DNA of 64,000 nucleotides from Adineta steineri (lineage: Eukaryota > Rotifera > Eurotatoria > Adinetida > Adinetidae): the NCBI GenBank assembly GCA_905250115.1, contig CAJNOI010000056.1, forward strand, positions 123,640-187,639, written 5' to 3'. Of this stretch, positions 51,320-62,003 are shown piece by piece (positions within the stretch are counted from its first letter, which is position 1; the number at the start of each line of letters is the position of its first letter). The translations under genes and the position numbers were made by a program. Below the pieces are notes generated by a model, which did not search any database, was not told the origin of the DNA, and worked only from the letters and a program-made list of their open reading frames with translations.

Positions 51320-52267
51320 TAAAAGTTACTTTTGTTACTCCGGATAATCACACCTTTTAATCCATCGAATAAAGCAAAGGCCAATTTCATTGAGATAATA
51401 GCTGTTTAAATTGGTATTTGTCTTCTTATTTGTTTGATTGGTTTATATCTGAGGGTACTATCTTTTAAATTCGCTGATATTGGACCAATTATTGCATCTT
51501 TATAGTGTATTAATGGTAATGGTGGATCATTATTTAGACATTGATATACGAAATTATGCCATTCAAATATATTGTTGCTATTGATCAAAGATTCATCCAT
51601 TTTTCTATAACAAAAACAAAAAAATCAAAGATTAAGAATAACTAATAACTTACTCTCTTGTTATTTGTTCTTGTTTTTCAGCATATAGAAGGCGAACAAT
51701 TTGATAAGAATTAAATTCATTTTTTGGAATAGAGAATATCAAGCAAGCTGGTCGTTGTTCACCACCAGTTTTGTCAGTTCGATTTTCAGCATGTCTTAAA
51801 GCATCAACTAAGTTATTTGTAGTGTAAAAACCGAATCCAAAATCATCAGGACGGGATGCTCTTAGATGTAAATGAATACCATGTGAAATGATTAATTGAG
51901 CATTAATTTCTGTGGTTCTATGGTAAAAAAACATTTATTCTTCAGTTGCTTTATCTTTAAAAATTGACATTAAATTTTGAAGATCTTTTTCAGCTGAATT
52001 ATGTAAATCATCATTGCTGGTATGTATCTGTAAACGACGCGTATATGAAAGTTCACTATCATGTACTGAGTCAAAAATTTGTTCAATCCATTCTTTGCCA
52101 CATGATGTATCAAAAGGAGTTAACGGACATTGTCGATTGTTTTCTAATCTATCCACAATAGAATATCGAATCAAGTCAATAATACCATAGCCATGTTCAT
52201 CATTCCATTTGTCAACTTTTTCAAGAATAGTATCAGTAAAATAAGTTGAAATTTCTTCAACTTTTAC
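51320..52267 (-). pseudogene. DUF3990 / ADP-ribosyltransferase-fold protein, disrupted
   Basis: The exon 51654-52267 follows an acceptor CCTAG at 52268 and reads VKVEEISTYF... for about 110 codons, then TAA at 51935-51937. The same frame continues immediately with MFFYHRTTEINAQLI, RASRPDDFGFGFYTT and a DALRHAE stretch: the H-Y-[EDQ]-like ART core in DUF3990 form (FYHRTT, DFGFGFY). After a GT-AG intron, exon 2 (from 51604) gives FEWHNFVYQCLNND and AIIGPIS, typical of the family's end. A second TAA at 51406-51408 interrupts the frame, yet ISMKLAFALFDGLKG, the usual C-terminal helix, follows in the same frame. No upstream start is found before the repeat at 52268. Rotifers carry many ART-fold genes; this copy looks dead. 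A functional shorter protein from 51934 cannot be excluded. Confidence 0.65.
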
Positions 52268-52480
52268 CTAGGGCGATCATTCCGAATGTCGTTTCCGGCA
52301 GGAAACGGCCGTGAACGAATATCGTTTAACACCGTAATCCGTATATCCAGATTTGTATATGTAATCTTGACGGAACGGAAATTATGCAATAACGGAATCT
52401 TTAAAGCCGTATACGGTTAAAATACAAACCCTTTTCGATCCGTATTTGGCCGTATGATCTAAAGAGACAGCAACTTTCTG
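52268..52480. repeat. GC-richer palindromic repeat element
   Basis: A block compositionally unlike its surroundings, rich in short inverted words (CCGTATACGG near 52409-52418, TTTCCGGCAGGAAACGG near 52297). The ends are loosely inverted: CGATCATTCCG at the left and the complement of GATCATACGGCC at the right. It sits immediately upstream of the broken DUF3990 exon and may have displaced its 5' part. No clear target duplication is seen, so I cannot name a family. Confidence 0.45.
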
Positions 52481-52879
52481 TTACCATCTCCCACTCCTTC
52501 CCTACCCCACTCCTGTCTGTCGTCCTAGTGTAACTAAATACTTACCATTTAATTTATCGTTATCGATAATCTAAAAATTAAAAAAAGTTTAAATAAATAA
52601 AAATACTTACCGTTCGATTTATCGTTTATTATATTAATAAACAATATAAACTGTTTATATAGCTCATAAAAATCATTTTTGTGAAGTTAAAACACTTAGC
52701 TTTATAATTTATTGCAGTATGGATTTAATTTTTCATAGATGGCTCTATCCATAATGTTATTTAGCTAACTAATTGTTTCGACTGTTACCAATTCATTTTT
52801 CATTTTATCATTAAGCTTCCATATAAAAAGTAAATAGTAACGAATACATTATCTAATATAGTATATACACCAACTGATC

Positions 52880-52889
52880 NNNNNNNNNN
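52880..52889. other. Assembly gap (10 N)
   Basis: Ten N bases; the true gap size is unknown. Confidence 0.95.
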
Positions 52890-52989
52890 ATGAATAATTT
52901 AGTCAATGAGAAATTATTATTAGTGTATAAGTGCTTGATAAATTGATAATTAGTGATTTTCTCTACAGTACGTTGTTCAGAATTGATGA

Positions 52990-53300
52990 ATTAGGCATGA
53001 AATCTGTAGAGCTCGTCGAGCTCGATCTGAAACAATACTAGGTGTGAAGGGGACGAATGTGTTCGAGTTTTTCTATAATTACAACGTATTTTTAGTAATT
53101 TTCAGCAGTTTTTTCAATTTTTGATGGGTAAGGGGGGTTTCTAGAATTTTTTTCTGGAATCGATAGACCTCATCGAGTTCTACTTGGAACCAATGAGACC
53201 AAAGTTGTAACGCAGACGTACGCGAATACGTTCAAGAAAAAGTTGAATCCGTGTCTAAGATATCTCACGTAAATTTAGTTTGGTTTTCATTCGTTGAGAA
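52990..53300. repeat. Diverged direct repeat containing the CTC(A/G)TCGA motif
   Basis: Two units, around 52992 and 53157, share GAAT.GAT.GA followed by TAGA(G/C)CTC(G/A)TCGAG(C/T)TC and a following GAA.CAAT. The core copies are 53006-53026 and 53163-53183, and a third occurs at 36221-36241. The block is G-richer than its surroundings and starts just after the second assembly gap. It is an interspersed repeat of unknown type. Confidence 0.5.
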
Positions 53301-53647
53301 AAAAATTTTTTTTTAAAGCTATTTGTTATTTTTGTATTATTTATAAGAAGTAACAATAACAATAAGTTCTCACCCCTACCGGACTTGTGTTAAATATATG
53401 TGAAGTAAATAAAATAGATATACTTTCGAATCCTGATCATAGAAAAAAAAATGAACACGTTTTTTACACTTAATAAAAGGAAAGATATGCTTCATTGACT
53501 ATAATGAAGAAAAAGGTATATTTTATAATGGACATTACTAGTATAGATATATGAAAATGTATGTTTATGTATAAAGAAAAAGAAAAATTTTCGTCATAAC
53601 GCACGTTTTTATATTCACAAAAAAAGGTTTGAATAAGTTAAATTAAA

Positions 53648-54092
53648 ATGAAATTAATATTATTTTTATTTATTCTAATATTAACAAACAATGAAATTTG
53701 TTCATTATCGGATGAAATTGAAGATGATAATGATACAAGTACAACGGGATACAATCTTCGTCAATTAGCTGATATGATTTATAATAAACATCTTTCTTTT
53801 TCTTGTGCTGCACATGGTGATCCATGTAATAAGACATTTCCCTGTTGTCATGGTTCTTGTCGTCTTGGATTTTATGGGCGTGGTTCTGGTATTTATCATA
53901 TACCTATTTGTAAATCAATCAAGTATGTTTCATTTATTTTAATTAAATACTTTTCATCAGAAATTAATTTCGAAAAATTTCTAAATTTTTATTTTTTAAA
54001 TATTAAAATAATCAAAAGAATTCTAAAAAAAATTAATTTAACATTACTATTACATTTATTTTTATCTTTATCTTTATAGAAAACGAATTTAA
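53648..54092 (+). CDS. Small secreted six-cysteine (knottin-like) peptide precursor
   Basis: Two exons (53648-53922 and 54080-54092) give about 95 residues. Residues 1-19 are a signal peptide. An acidic stretch (about 20-32) then a helical spacer precede a compact Cys-rich end. Cysteines fall at 53, 60, 66, 67, 71 and 88, i.e. C-x6-C-x5-CC-x3-C-x16-C, the classic inhibitor-cystine-knot spacing. The intron GTATGT...TTATAG lies just after the last cysteine, and the second exon adds only a basic KKRI-like end. Such folds occur in antimicrobial, signalling and channel-active peptides; nothing in the sequence says which. Without splicing the frame would run on through an AT-rich tail, so the two-exon form is preferred. 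A third acceptor (TTTTTTAG, 54151) may give an alternative 3' end. Confidence 0.65.
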
Positions 54093-55780
54093 TCAATATT
54101 TTATACAAAGATCGATTTTCAAGTCTAAAATAAATTTATTTTATTTTTTAGGACAAAATGATGGATTAACTACAACAATAGAAATATTCATTTCGACTTT
54201 TATCGTTAAATTAATCAGTCATTTATTAATTATTTTATATACAAGTTTTCTTTAAATTGTATTAACAAATATATGAATATTTTCAAAAAAAATATTCTAT
54301 TTAGATCTAAAATAAACATGAATTATTTATTTCACGACACAAATATATTTAACAATCGATTAATATACTCTATAATATCGTATTAGATTTCAATATCAAC
54401 ATATTAAATCTTTTTAAGTTTATTTGATTTTGTATTGATCTAATTTTAATTATTTTTCTCATGAAGAACATTTACAATATGGTATCAACATTTAATTATC
54501 TCAAAAAGATTGAGAATATACATCATTTTAAATAGAAAATATTCTTTAAAAAGTAACATATTATATTTAATTTTAATTCTAATAAAGATTTTTACTCATC
54601 TGGAAAAAGATTTTAAAGAATAATGTCAAATTTTGATAAGAAAATAAAGCCGATCAGCATGTTACACCGTCAAAATGACTGATTCATTTACTCAAATACT
54701 TAGCAATGAATAAACTCATTCTGTCTCTCTCCACTTATTCCTTCTTAACACCTATGAAAAAATTTGATAAATAAAATAAAATAATGTTCATAAAGCAATC
54801 TCGGTTTTTATATTTAAACGCTGTTTATTTCGAACAAGACTTCTATCCATATAGATCAAACGAGAAAAATTAACCTGACAAGAAATATACCTCAATTAAG
54901 CATTTATCTTAACCATAAGAAAAGTATAACATCTACTGCCAATCCTAATAGAAATTCTATCTCTTATTTCTTTAATCTATGTTTGTATTGGTATCATTCA
55001 TATTTGTTCTAATTTCTATATAAGCACTTTTTAGCTGAAAATAAACGTTTTTTTAAATAAAACTAAAGAAGATAACGATGCCGCTGAAAACGTTTTTTGA
55101 AATTGTGCAGATAATTAACATTTATTCTATAATTTTTTTGTACTATTTAGAGTTTAGATGATACATTAGATAATAAGAATGAACGAAATGATAGAAGTTG
55201 TAAGGAAGGTAAATAGAATATTATTCTAAACTAATGACGTCTATCATTATTTTAGTATCATAAAAATTTAAAACTGTTCCTATTCGATGCAGCATATGAA
55301 GAGATTCCGTTGCAACGATGATTAACTAAAGATTTAGGTAATATGACGATAAATATCTTACGTCATTTCTTTCATTGTAGATCATCATTAAAAACGATGT
55401 ACAATTCGAACTTATTATTTTCATATTTAGAAAAATGATTTTTTTTCTTGTTAAAACATGTCTCACTTAAATTAAATGACGGTTTATCAATATAAATAAT
55501 AATCAATGAATTTATTAATTTGATCTTTTTATTTTTTATGTAAAGATTTATAAACTATACGGATATGTTCGAAATGAAATAACACATAAAAAAGAATATT
55601 TTATTTTCTATTGAATAATTCAACATTAAGATTTTTATTTTAAAATGATTAAGAAATTTTTACGATTAATAAAAAAAAATGTTTTTTTTCTGTTGAAATT
55701 AAAAAAAAAGAGGAAATAGATAATCTATGAATTATAAGATAAATTTGTATTAAAATCTAATATTGAAATAAAAATAAAAA
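54093..55780. other. Intergenic region
   Basis: About 1.7 kb of AT-rich sequence between convergent genes. No exon, RNA gene or repeat was recognised. Confidence 0.5.
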
Positions 55781-56371
55781 TTAACCACTATGAATTTTTT
55801 TATTAGTATGATCTCTTGCAGCAACACCTAAGAAATAGATTTGATCGGGAAATTTGTCCGATAAAACTTGTAAATCATATTTATTTTTCCAAAATAATGA
55901 AGAAACTCTTTTGTGAAATTTAGCTAAAACTTGTTGATTTGATTGATCAATAAATGTTGTATCTAATGATGCAGCTTTTCCTTCCATTGAAATATCAACA
56001 TTATTATAACTAAGAAGAAATTTATTTCCAACAATTTTAAAATTTTGATTAATTGTTCCATTTTGCCATTGATTAAGTTTTTTATTTAAAATTGCAATTG
56101 TTCCTTTATATAGAACAACACTTACTTTAGCTTTTAATAAAGCTATTGGATTTTTTTTTGTTAACCCATCAAATAATCTAACATTATGTAATACACCTGG
56201 TTTTGATTCCATTCGAAATAAAGCATTTTTTCCTGTTGTATCATAAACTGTAAATTCTCCACCTTTAAGACCACTTATAAGATCTTTTTTTATAAGATAA
56301 GTACGATTTGTTCCACAATAACCATCTTTAATTAAAACAATTAATAATAATAATCCAATTATTTTATACAT
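55781..56371 (-). CDS. Secreted LURP-one / tubby-C-like fold protein
   Basis: An intronless 196-residue protein with a signal peptide (about 1-19, IIGLLLLIVLIKDGYC). The rest reads like a LURP-one-related (LOR) beta-barrel: GGEFTVYDTTGKNALFRM (about 36-53), a second repeat with VRLFDG..KKNPIALLKAK (about 65-83), then strands and a buried hydrophobic helix near the end (QIYFLGVAA). The LOR/tubby/scramblase fold is usually cytosolic and binds lipids or DNA, so a secreted version is unusual; function is not claimed. A coding A9 run (56152-56160) is in frame here. An acceptor TTTTTAG lies at 56380/56381, nine bases before the ATG. Confidence 0.65.
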   Translation of the reverse strand: MYKIIGLLLLIVLIKDGYCGTNRTYLIKKDLISGLKGGEFTVYDTTGKNALFRMESKPGVLHNVRLFDGLTKKNPIALLKAKVSVVLYKGTIAILNKKLNQWQNGTINQNFKIVGNKFLLSYNNVDISMEGKAASLDTTFIDQSNQQVLAKFHKRVSSLFWKNKYDLQVLSDKFPDQIYFLGVAARDHTNKKIHSG

Positions 56372-57366
56372 TTTATTTATCTAAAAACACAAAGAAATTA
56401 AATCTATTTTTATACAATACAATAATTATTTTAATTGATAAATATGAAATATATGTTCGATAGAAAAATCAAAAAAAAACTATGTAACTATTTTAAGATG
56501 ATACTTTACTCTTTCATTCTTATCTCTCTTCTGCCGGTCCATAAAATATATGTATTATTCGATTGTGTACTAGTATACTTTACACATTTTCTCATGCATC
56601 TTTATTCTCGTGGAGCTTATTCTTATTCATCTGTCTTTGTTATTTCTTCTCTTCTATCTATGTCCGTGTATTTCTTGTGGTAACGTGAAATAATGCTTAT
56701 AAAGGAATTTTCTTGCTTAATTTTATCAGCAACTGTAACATCTTGCAAATCTCCTGTTTGCTTAACTGGTTAGCTTATGCTTCATAGTTCTTCCCCTGTA
56801 CGCGCTTCCGAGCGATACAGTTTGCCTGCAGAAATAAAAAAAAAAAAGAAAAGATGATACTTTACTCTAGACAATTTGTTCTATAAGAAATTGTAAAATG
56901 AATATTTGATTCTTTTTTTTAATAGGTTTGATTTTTATCTTATCATAAATGAATGTATTCAATTTCATTTGATTTGATTTCATTCATTTAAATGTGTTAA
57001 TTGATACGAGAATAAACCTTGAATTTGATTCCACACAATAATTATTATCTTTGGACTTCATACGAAATATTTTACTCTTTGACATACAACAATATATATA
57101 CATATTCAAACCTTCTTAAATCTTCATCAGAAACATGGAGATGTCACGATTCAATTCATTGTTAAAAGTGATATGCATCGTTTCTATTAAAAATCTCATT
57201 TTTCACATAACTGTATTTATTTTCTTAATTTGTAAGAATTATAAAAATAAAGTAAATTAACTATACATTAATTAGTAAACACAACAAGAAAATAATCGAA
57301 GTTGATTCAATTGTAGTTTTTGACGAAAAATAGTTATATTGATATATTTCGTCATGAAAGAGTTTT
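56372..57366. other. Intergenic region
   Basis: About 1 kb. The slightly GC-richer patch around 56740-56830 has tRNA-like words, but no cloverleaf could be formed. Nothing is supported. Confidence 0.45.
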
Positions 57367-58260
57367 TTAAATTGAACGACGACTCAAACGATTAAAGTCA
57401 AATGTCAATCGAAGCTCTTGAGAAGCATTGTAACTTAAAAAATTATGTTTTTGCCAACCATATTGATAAATCATATCAGCAAATAGTTTTTGCCATATAA
57501 AATCCGTTTCATGCCATAATTGATCATTATCATTATAATTAGTATTATTAAGTTTTTGCCATGGTTTTTGTTTACCTGCAAAATGAACAATTCTAATATT
57601 ATTTTTTTGAGTGATCCAAATTGAATTTCGATGTGTATAATTATAAATTATTGATAAAGCAAGCCATCTACCAAGAAAATAAGTATTTAATAGATTTTGT
57701 TGTGGATATTTCAAATGATAATAGGTATTAATCGAAGATAGATGAATAAGTTTTTTATAGTCTTCAGCATTTGGTCGTAAGAAAAGTACACCAGCATTGA
57801 AATATGATGTTAAAAATGTTTTATTTTCTGATTTATTTGCAGAAAACGGAAAATTAACTGCTAATAAAGGAAGATCCTTGTTTCTTCGCATGATTCTTAA
57901 TGGTTCTTCAATTGAACCGATGATCATAACATCAGCATCTAATACAAGAATTGTTGAATATTGTGTCATATTCCATACATACAATTTAATTAATCCATCA
58001 GCTAATCTTGGTATAACAGTACCAGGAAACGACAATGAATCTACATATATTAATTTCCATCCAATTTCTTCAAGCATTTCAAGATGATGTTTATCATTTA
58101 TAGAATCATGTTTAATAAGTGCAATCATATCACGATTATGAACTTTTACACTATTATATTTATTTAAACTGTAACCAAGAACAAGTGCTCCTGGTATATA
58201 AATATCTCCTGTTATTAATGTGACTATCGCTTCACGATGTTGTTGTTTACTTTTTGACAT
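57367..58260 (-). CDS. GT8-family glycosyltransferase (glycogenin/GolS/GUX-like)
   Basis: An intronless 297-residue protein. It opens with the GT8 core EAIVTLITGDIYIPGALVLGYSL (about 10-32), where the nucleotide-sugar site starts. Residues 105-112 read ILVLDADVM with the DxD metal motif (108-110). NAGVLFLRP (about 155-163) and QQNLLNTYF follow, then HFAGKQKPW (about 235), the second metal-binding histidine. All are standard retaining GT8 landmarks. No anchor or signal peptide is present, as in glycogenin, so it may be cytosolic; a missing 5' exon is possible. It could act on glycogen priming, galactinol-like or glycolipid acceptors, and the sequence does not decide. A coding A6 run near 57602 is in frame. 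An acceptor AATTTAG lies at 58286/58287. Confidence 0.85.
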   Translation of the reverse strand: MSKSKQQHREAIVTLITGDIYIPGALVLGYSLNKYNSVKVHNRDMIALIKHDSINDKHHLEMLEEIGWKLIYVDSLSFPGTVIPRLADGLIKLYVWNMTQYSTILVLDADVMIIGSIEEPLRIMRRNKDLPLLAVNFPFSANKSENKTFLTSYFNAGVLFLRPNAEDYKKLIHLSSINTYYHLKYPQQNLLNTYFLGRWLALSIIYNYTHRNSIWITQKNNIRIVHFAGKQKPWQKLNNTNYNDNDQLWHETDFIWQKLFADMIYQYGWQKHNFLSYNASQELRLTFDFNRLSRRSI

Positions 58261-59190
58261 GATACTTTTTAATGATGATCGTGAAACTAAATTGCAGAAG
58301 GAAAATAAAAAAAGATAATCAGTTTCGTCAGTTTTTTAACTAAATTTTTTTACCAATATGCAGACAGAATGTCAAGATGATTGTATACGAGATTAATATA
58401 ATAGTAGATCGAAACTGTCGTTCTTGCATTATTAATAATAGATATAATTATCTAAAATATGACATCGAATAAAATAAATTAATGTTAATCACATTCTAAA
58501 CTCAAAATAACTACAAGATTATAGAAGCTTTTTCATCGATCAATATAATAAAAAGTGTTGATCTCGAAATAAAGGTTATTCTCACAATTCATTAATTACC
58601 TACATTCACCTTTTGCTAATCTAAATAATCGATCGTGGATAAACTAAAGAATTTAATACACAAGTTGTTATGTTGTTAAGTATAGAATGACTTCTTCATT
58701 GTCTATGACCTATTATATGTCGATCGAAAATTAATCGATATAGAACCATATCGAATTAATTTGTCAAATAGAATCATGATCTTCTATTTTTCACCATTCA
58801 CTGGTTAATTCGTCCGTCTATAGAGGACATGGTTAGTTGTTTTTATTAGTCAACATTCCAGTCATGTATGTCAGAGTGAGAGAGAAAGAAAAAAATTAAA
58901 ATTAAAACAAGCACATTTAAATCGATGAATATATTTGACATCATATTTGTTTCTTAAGATTTCTCCAGTTATGTAAATTAATAATTATAATCTATGCTTA
59001 CATTGGTTATAGACTGCGGAAAATGACACGATACATCTAGTTATAACTGACAGGTCGATATTAATAACAGTCTCGAAATGTAGTATTGTGAAATGTCGGT
59101 CATTCTTATGTATTGTAGTCTGAAAATCATATTTGTTTTAAATATTTATTCTAAAGAAATCTTTTATATTTCTTATTTATCTATTTTAGC
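58261..59190. other. Divergent intergenic region
   Basis: Shared upstream region of the GT8 (-) and UDP-sugar epimerase (+) genes, about 0.9 kb. No TATA or other element could be picked with confidence. Confidence 0.45.
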
Positions 59191-60707
59191 ATGACAAACA
59201 TGTACAAACGATTCTGTTTTATATGTCGAAAAAATCTTCATCTAGTAACCAAATTGATGTTATTCATTGTTTTCATTGTGTTAATTTGTCAAATGACGAT
59301 AGTATCTGATAGACTTCCATCTATGAAAAATAGTAAAAATCTATCGAAAATCTATTTAGTGACTGGTGGTAAGTGCATATTTTTCTTTTGTTTAATTCTG
59401 ATAATTATATAGTAAAATAGGGGCTGGTTTTGTTGGTAGTCATTTGATTGATCGACTTTTAGAATTCGATGTTGGAGTAATTTTATTAGACAATTTCAAT
59501 GAGTATTATTCATCAAAAATCAAACGAAAGAATGTTGCTTTATTACAAGCTCGTCATCCACATTCAGCATTCGTTATAATTGAAGGAAGTATTAATGATG
59601 TACAATTGCTCAATACAATTTTTTCAACATATCAAATAACCCATATTGCTCATCTTGCAGTAAGATTTTATTTATATTACTTATTTTAATATCTCATGAT
59701 GTTATACGTCATATTTTGTTGAACTGAGAATTGCAAGACAAACGTACGATTTTATGGAGAGAATGATCAATGTGAATAAATCTAATAGCATTAAGTAGAA
59801 AGTTACAAAAGTGTACATTCTGATAATTTTATGACATCCTTTTTGTATACAACTGAGTCATTTAAATATAACAAATTCATATTTCGTAGTTCATCTGATG
59901 TAGTAACTAGCAGAAAAGTCGTTCTATTGAGTTAGATATTATTTTTGTGAAACAGCATGATTTAATTATGATATTTTTTAGGCATTACCTGGTGTTCGTT
60001 CAACTGCTTATCATATAAATCAATATGTTGAAACGAATTTTATCGGTACTCAACTACTTCTTGAAGCAGCCTCTTCATTACAACGATTACCACAATTTGT
60101 TTTTACTTCAACATCAAGTGTTTATGGACAAACAAATAATGTGCCATTTATTGAAACAGATTCCTGTGCTCAACCTATTTCACCATATGCAGCAAGTAAA
60201 CGATCAGCTGAACTTATTGCTCATGTCTATCATAGATTATATTCGCTCAATATAACAATTTTACGACTTTTTAATGTTTATGGTCCACGAGGTCGACCTG
60301 ATATGATGCCTTTCTTACTAATGAATGCTTGTATTGATCCATCTCGTATAGTTGATGTTTATGATAATGGTGAAATACAACGAGATTGGACATATATTGA
60401 TGATGTTATTGATGCTATAATTGCTGCTCTTCAACGACCACTTGGCTATGAAATTATTAATATTGGTTATGGAACTCCTATTAAATTAACAAAATTTATA
60501 GATCAAATGCAACATGTATCAAACAGACAGATTCGTACACAAATGAAAAAATCACATCGAACTGAACCTTCAATTACCCATTGTGATAATACTAAAGCAC
60601 GTATATTACTGGATTTTGTTCCAAAGACAAATGTATCCGAAGGAGTGAAAAAGACTTGGCTCTGGTTTCAACAAGAATATGGTGTTAACAAGAAATATTT
60701 CTCTTAA
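59191..60707 (+). CDS. Membrane-anchored extended SDR, UDP-glucuronate 4-epimerase-like
   Basis: Three exons (59191-59368, 59421-59659, 59982-60707), 1143 nt or 380 residues, with frame kept by GT-AG introns. Residues about 20-37 are a single N-terminal anchor (LVTKLMLFIVFIVLICQM), suggesting a Golgi or ER type II protein. The Rossmann start is VTGGAGFVGSHL, assembled across intron 1. DNFNEYY follows, the substrate-binding HLAALPGVR is assembled across intron 2, and then TSTSSVYG (catalytic Ser/Thr). The YxxxK dyad is in SPYAASKRSAE, and RLFNVYGPRGRPDM fits NAD-dependent UDP-sugar epimerases. It best resembles UDP-GlcA 4-epimerases; UDP-xylose synthase and UDP-glucose 4-epimerase are close alternatives. 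It would supply UDP-sugars to lumenal glycosyltransferases. The acceptor CTATTTTAG ends one base before the ATG, and AATAAA is at 60747. Confidence 0.85.
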
Positions 60708-62003
60708 ATACTTTATTTTTTTCTCTATTAAATATAATAATTTGTAAATAAAAGATAAAATTTTCTTTATTGAAAATAATGTGTACCAAAATATATAAGC
60801 AGTATAAGATCTTATTGTAATTTACAACTTCATTAAGTAGAATATGATACAAATGAATGACGAGTATGATGTACACATCTTCACTCTCATTTACATTTCT
60901 ATCGACTGTTTTTCTACGCCCCTATCCTTTAAGATATTTTATGCTGTGTTAAAACAAAGATATGTATTATTGAATAGTCAATAATCTAGGTTAAAAAAGT
61001 TATTTTATTTTACCATTAGCAAGAGTTTTTTCAATGGTTTATTTGTTGAAAAGTTTTGTTGGGAGGTATACATTCATTGAATATATCTATATACTAAATT
61101 TTCTTCCCTTTCCTTATCAATTATATTTAAATGACATATAAAAACTATGATAAAAATATCTGTAATGTCTTTTGCGTATGTCATTTGTGAATATAATACA
61201 TAAACTATAGCTTTGAAATTTGACCATTTATGATGACATATATAAATCAATAGAATAGTATATATGAAAAATATATTGTTATTATGTAGATAAAGTTGCT
61301 TTTCAAATGCAATATCCATGTGAAACTATTCACATACGCATCAATAGATAACGAATAAAATGACGTCTCATTAATCAATTTTAAACTAAATTTATTCAAT
61401 TCTATATAAAAATAGTTTAAATATATCTATTTTGCTCAAGAAATATAAATTTATTTTGATAATAACTATTATTTTTGAAAATTTTAATATTTTTTTCTAA
61501 ATAAATACATAGATAAATAATGAAATATTTGTCATTCGATTATGATGAAGCATTTTGTTCTAAAATAAGAAAGAAAAAAAGTGAATATCATCATTCGCCC
61601 ACGTTACAAAAATAGCATTATCATCAGTGACAATCACATCTTTATTGTATAAAATGAAATATTTTATTTTATTCTAATTTTAAATAAAAATATAATCTTC
61701 TTCTTATATTTATCAAAACAAAGTGGGTCATATTTGGAATCTCTTCAGAAATATTTATCAATGTAAGTTAGCTTCAATGAATTCTACATGATAATTCCAT
61801 TTAATATAATTAACATAAAAAAAATCTTATACTATTTTATTCTCAGATATGATTTCTAGAATAAATCAATTTTAATAAATATTTAATTGAGATTATTTCG
61901 GAATTCGATTAATAAATAGAAATAAAAGATAGAAGTTATTTATATAATAAAAATTTAATATGTTTTTATTAATTTTAGATTTGAATATTAATCTGTTATT
62001 GAA
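60708..62003. other. Intergenic region
   Basis: About 1.3 kb of AT-rich sequence. Minus-strand frames at 60685 and 61074 are low-complexity and unsupported. Confidence 0.5.

Noticed and set aside
56740..56830. tRNA-like or small-RNA-like GC-richer patch
   Set aside because: No consistent cloverleaf or B box (GGTTCGANNCC) could be found on either strand.
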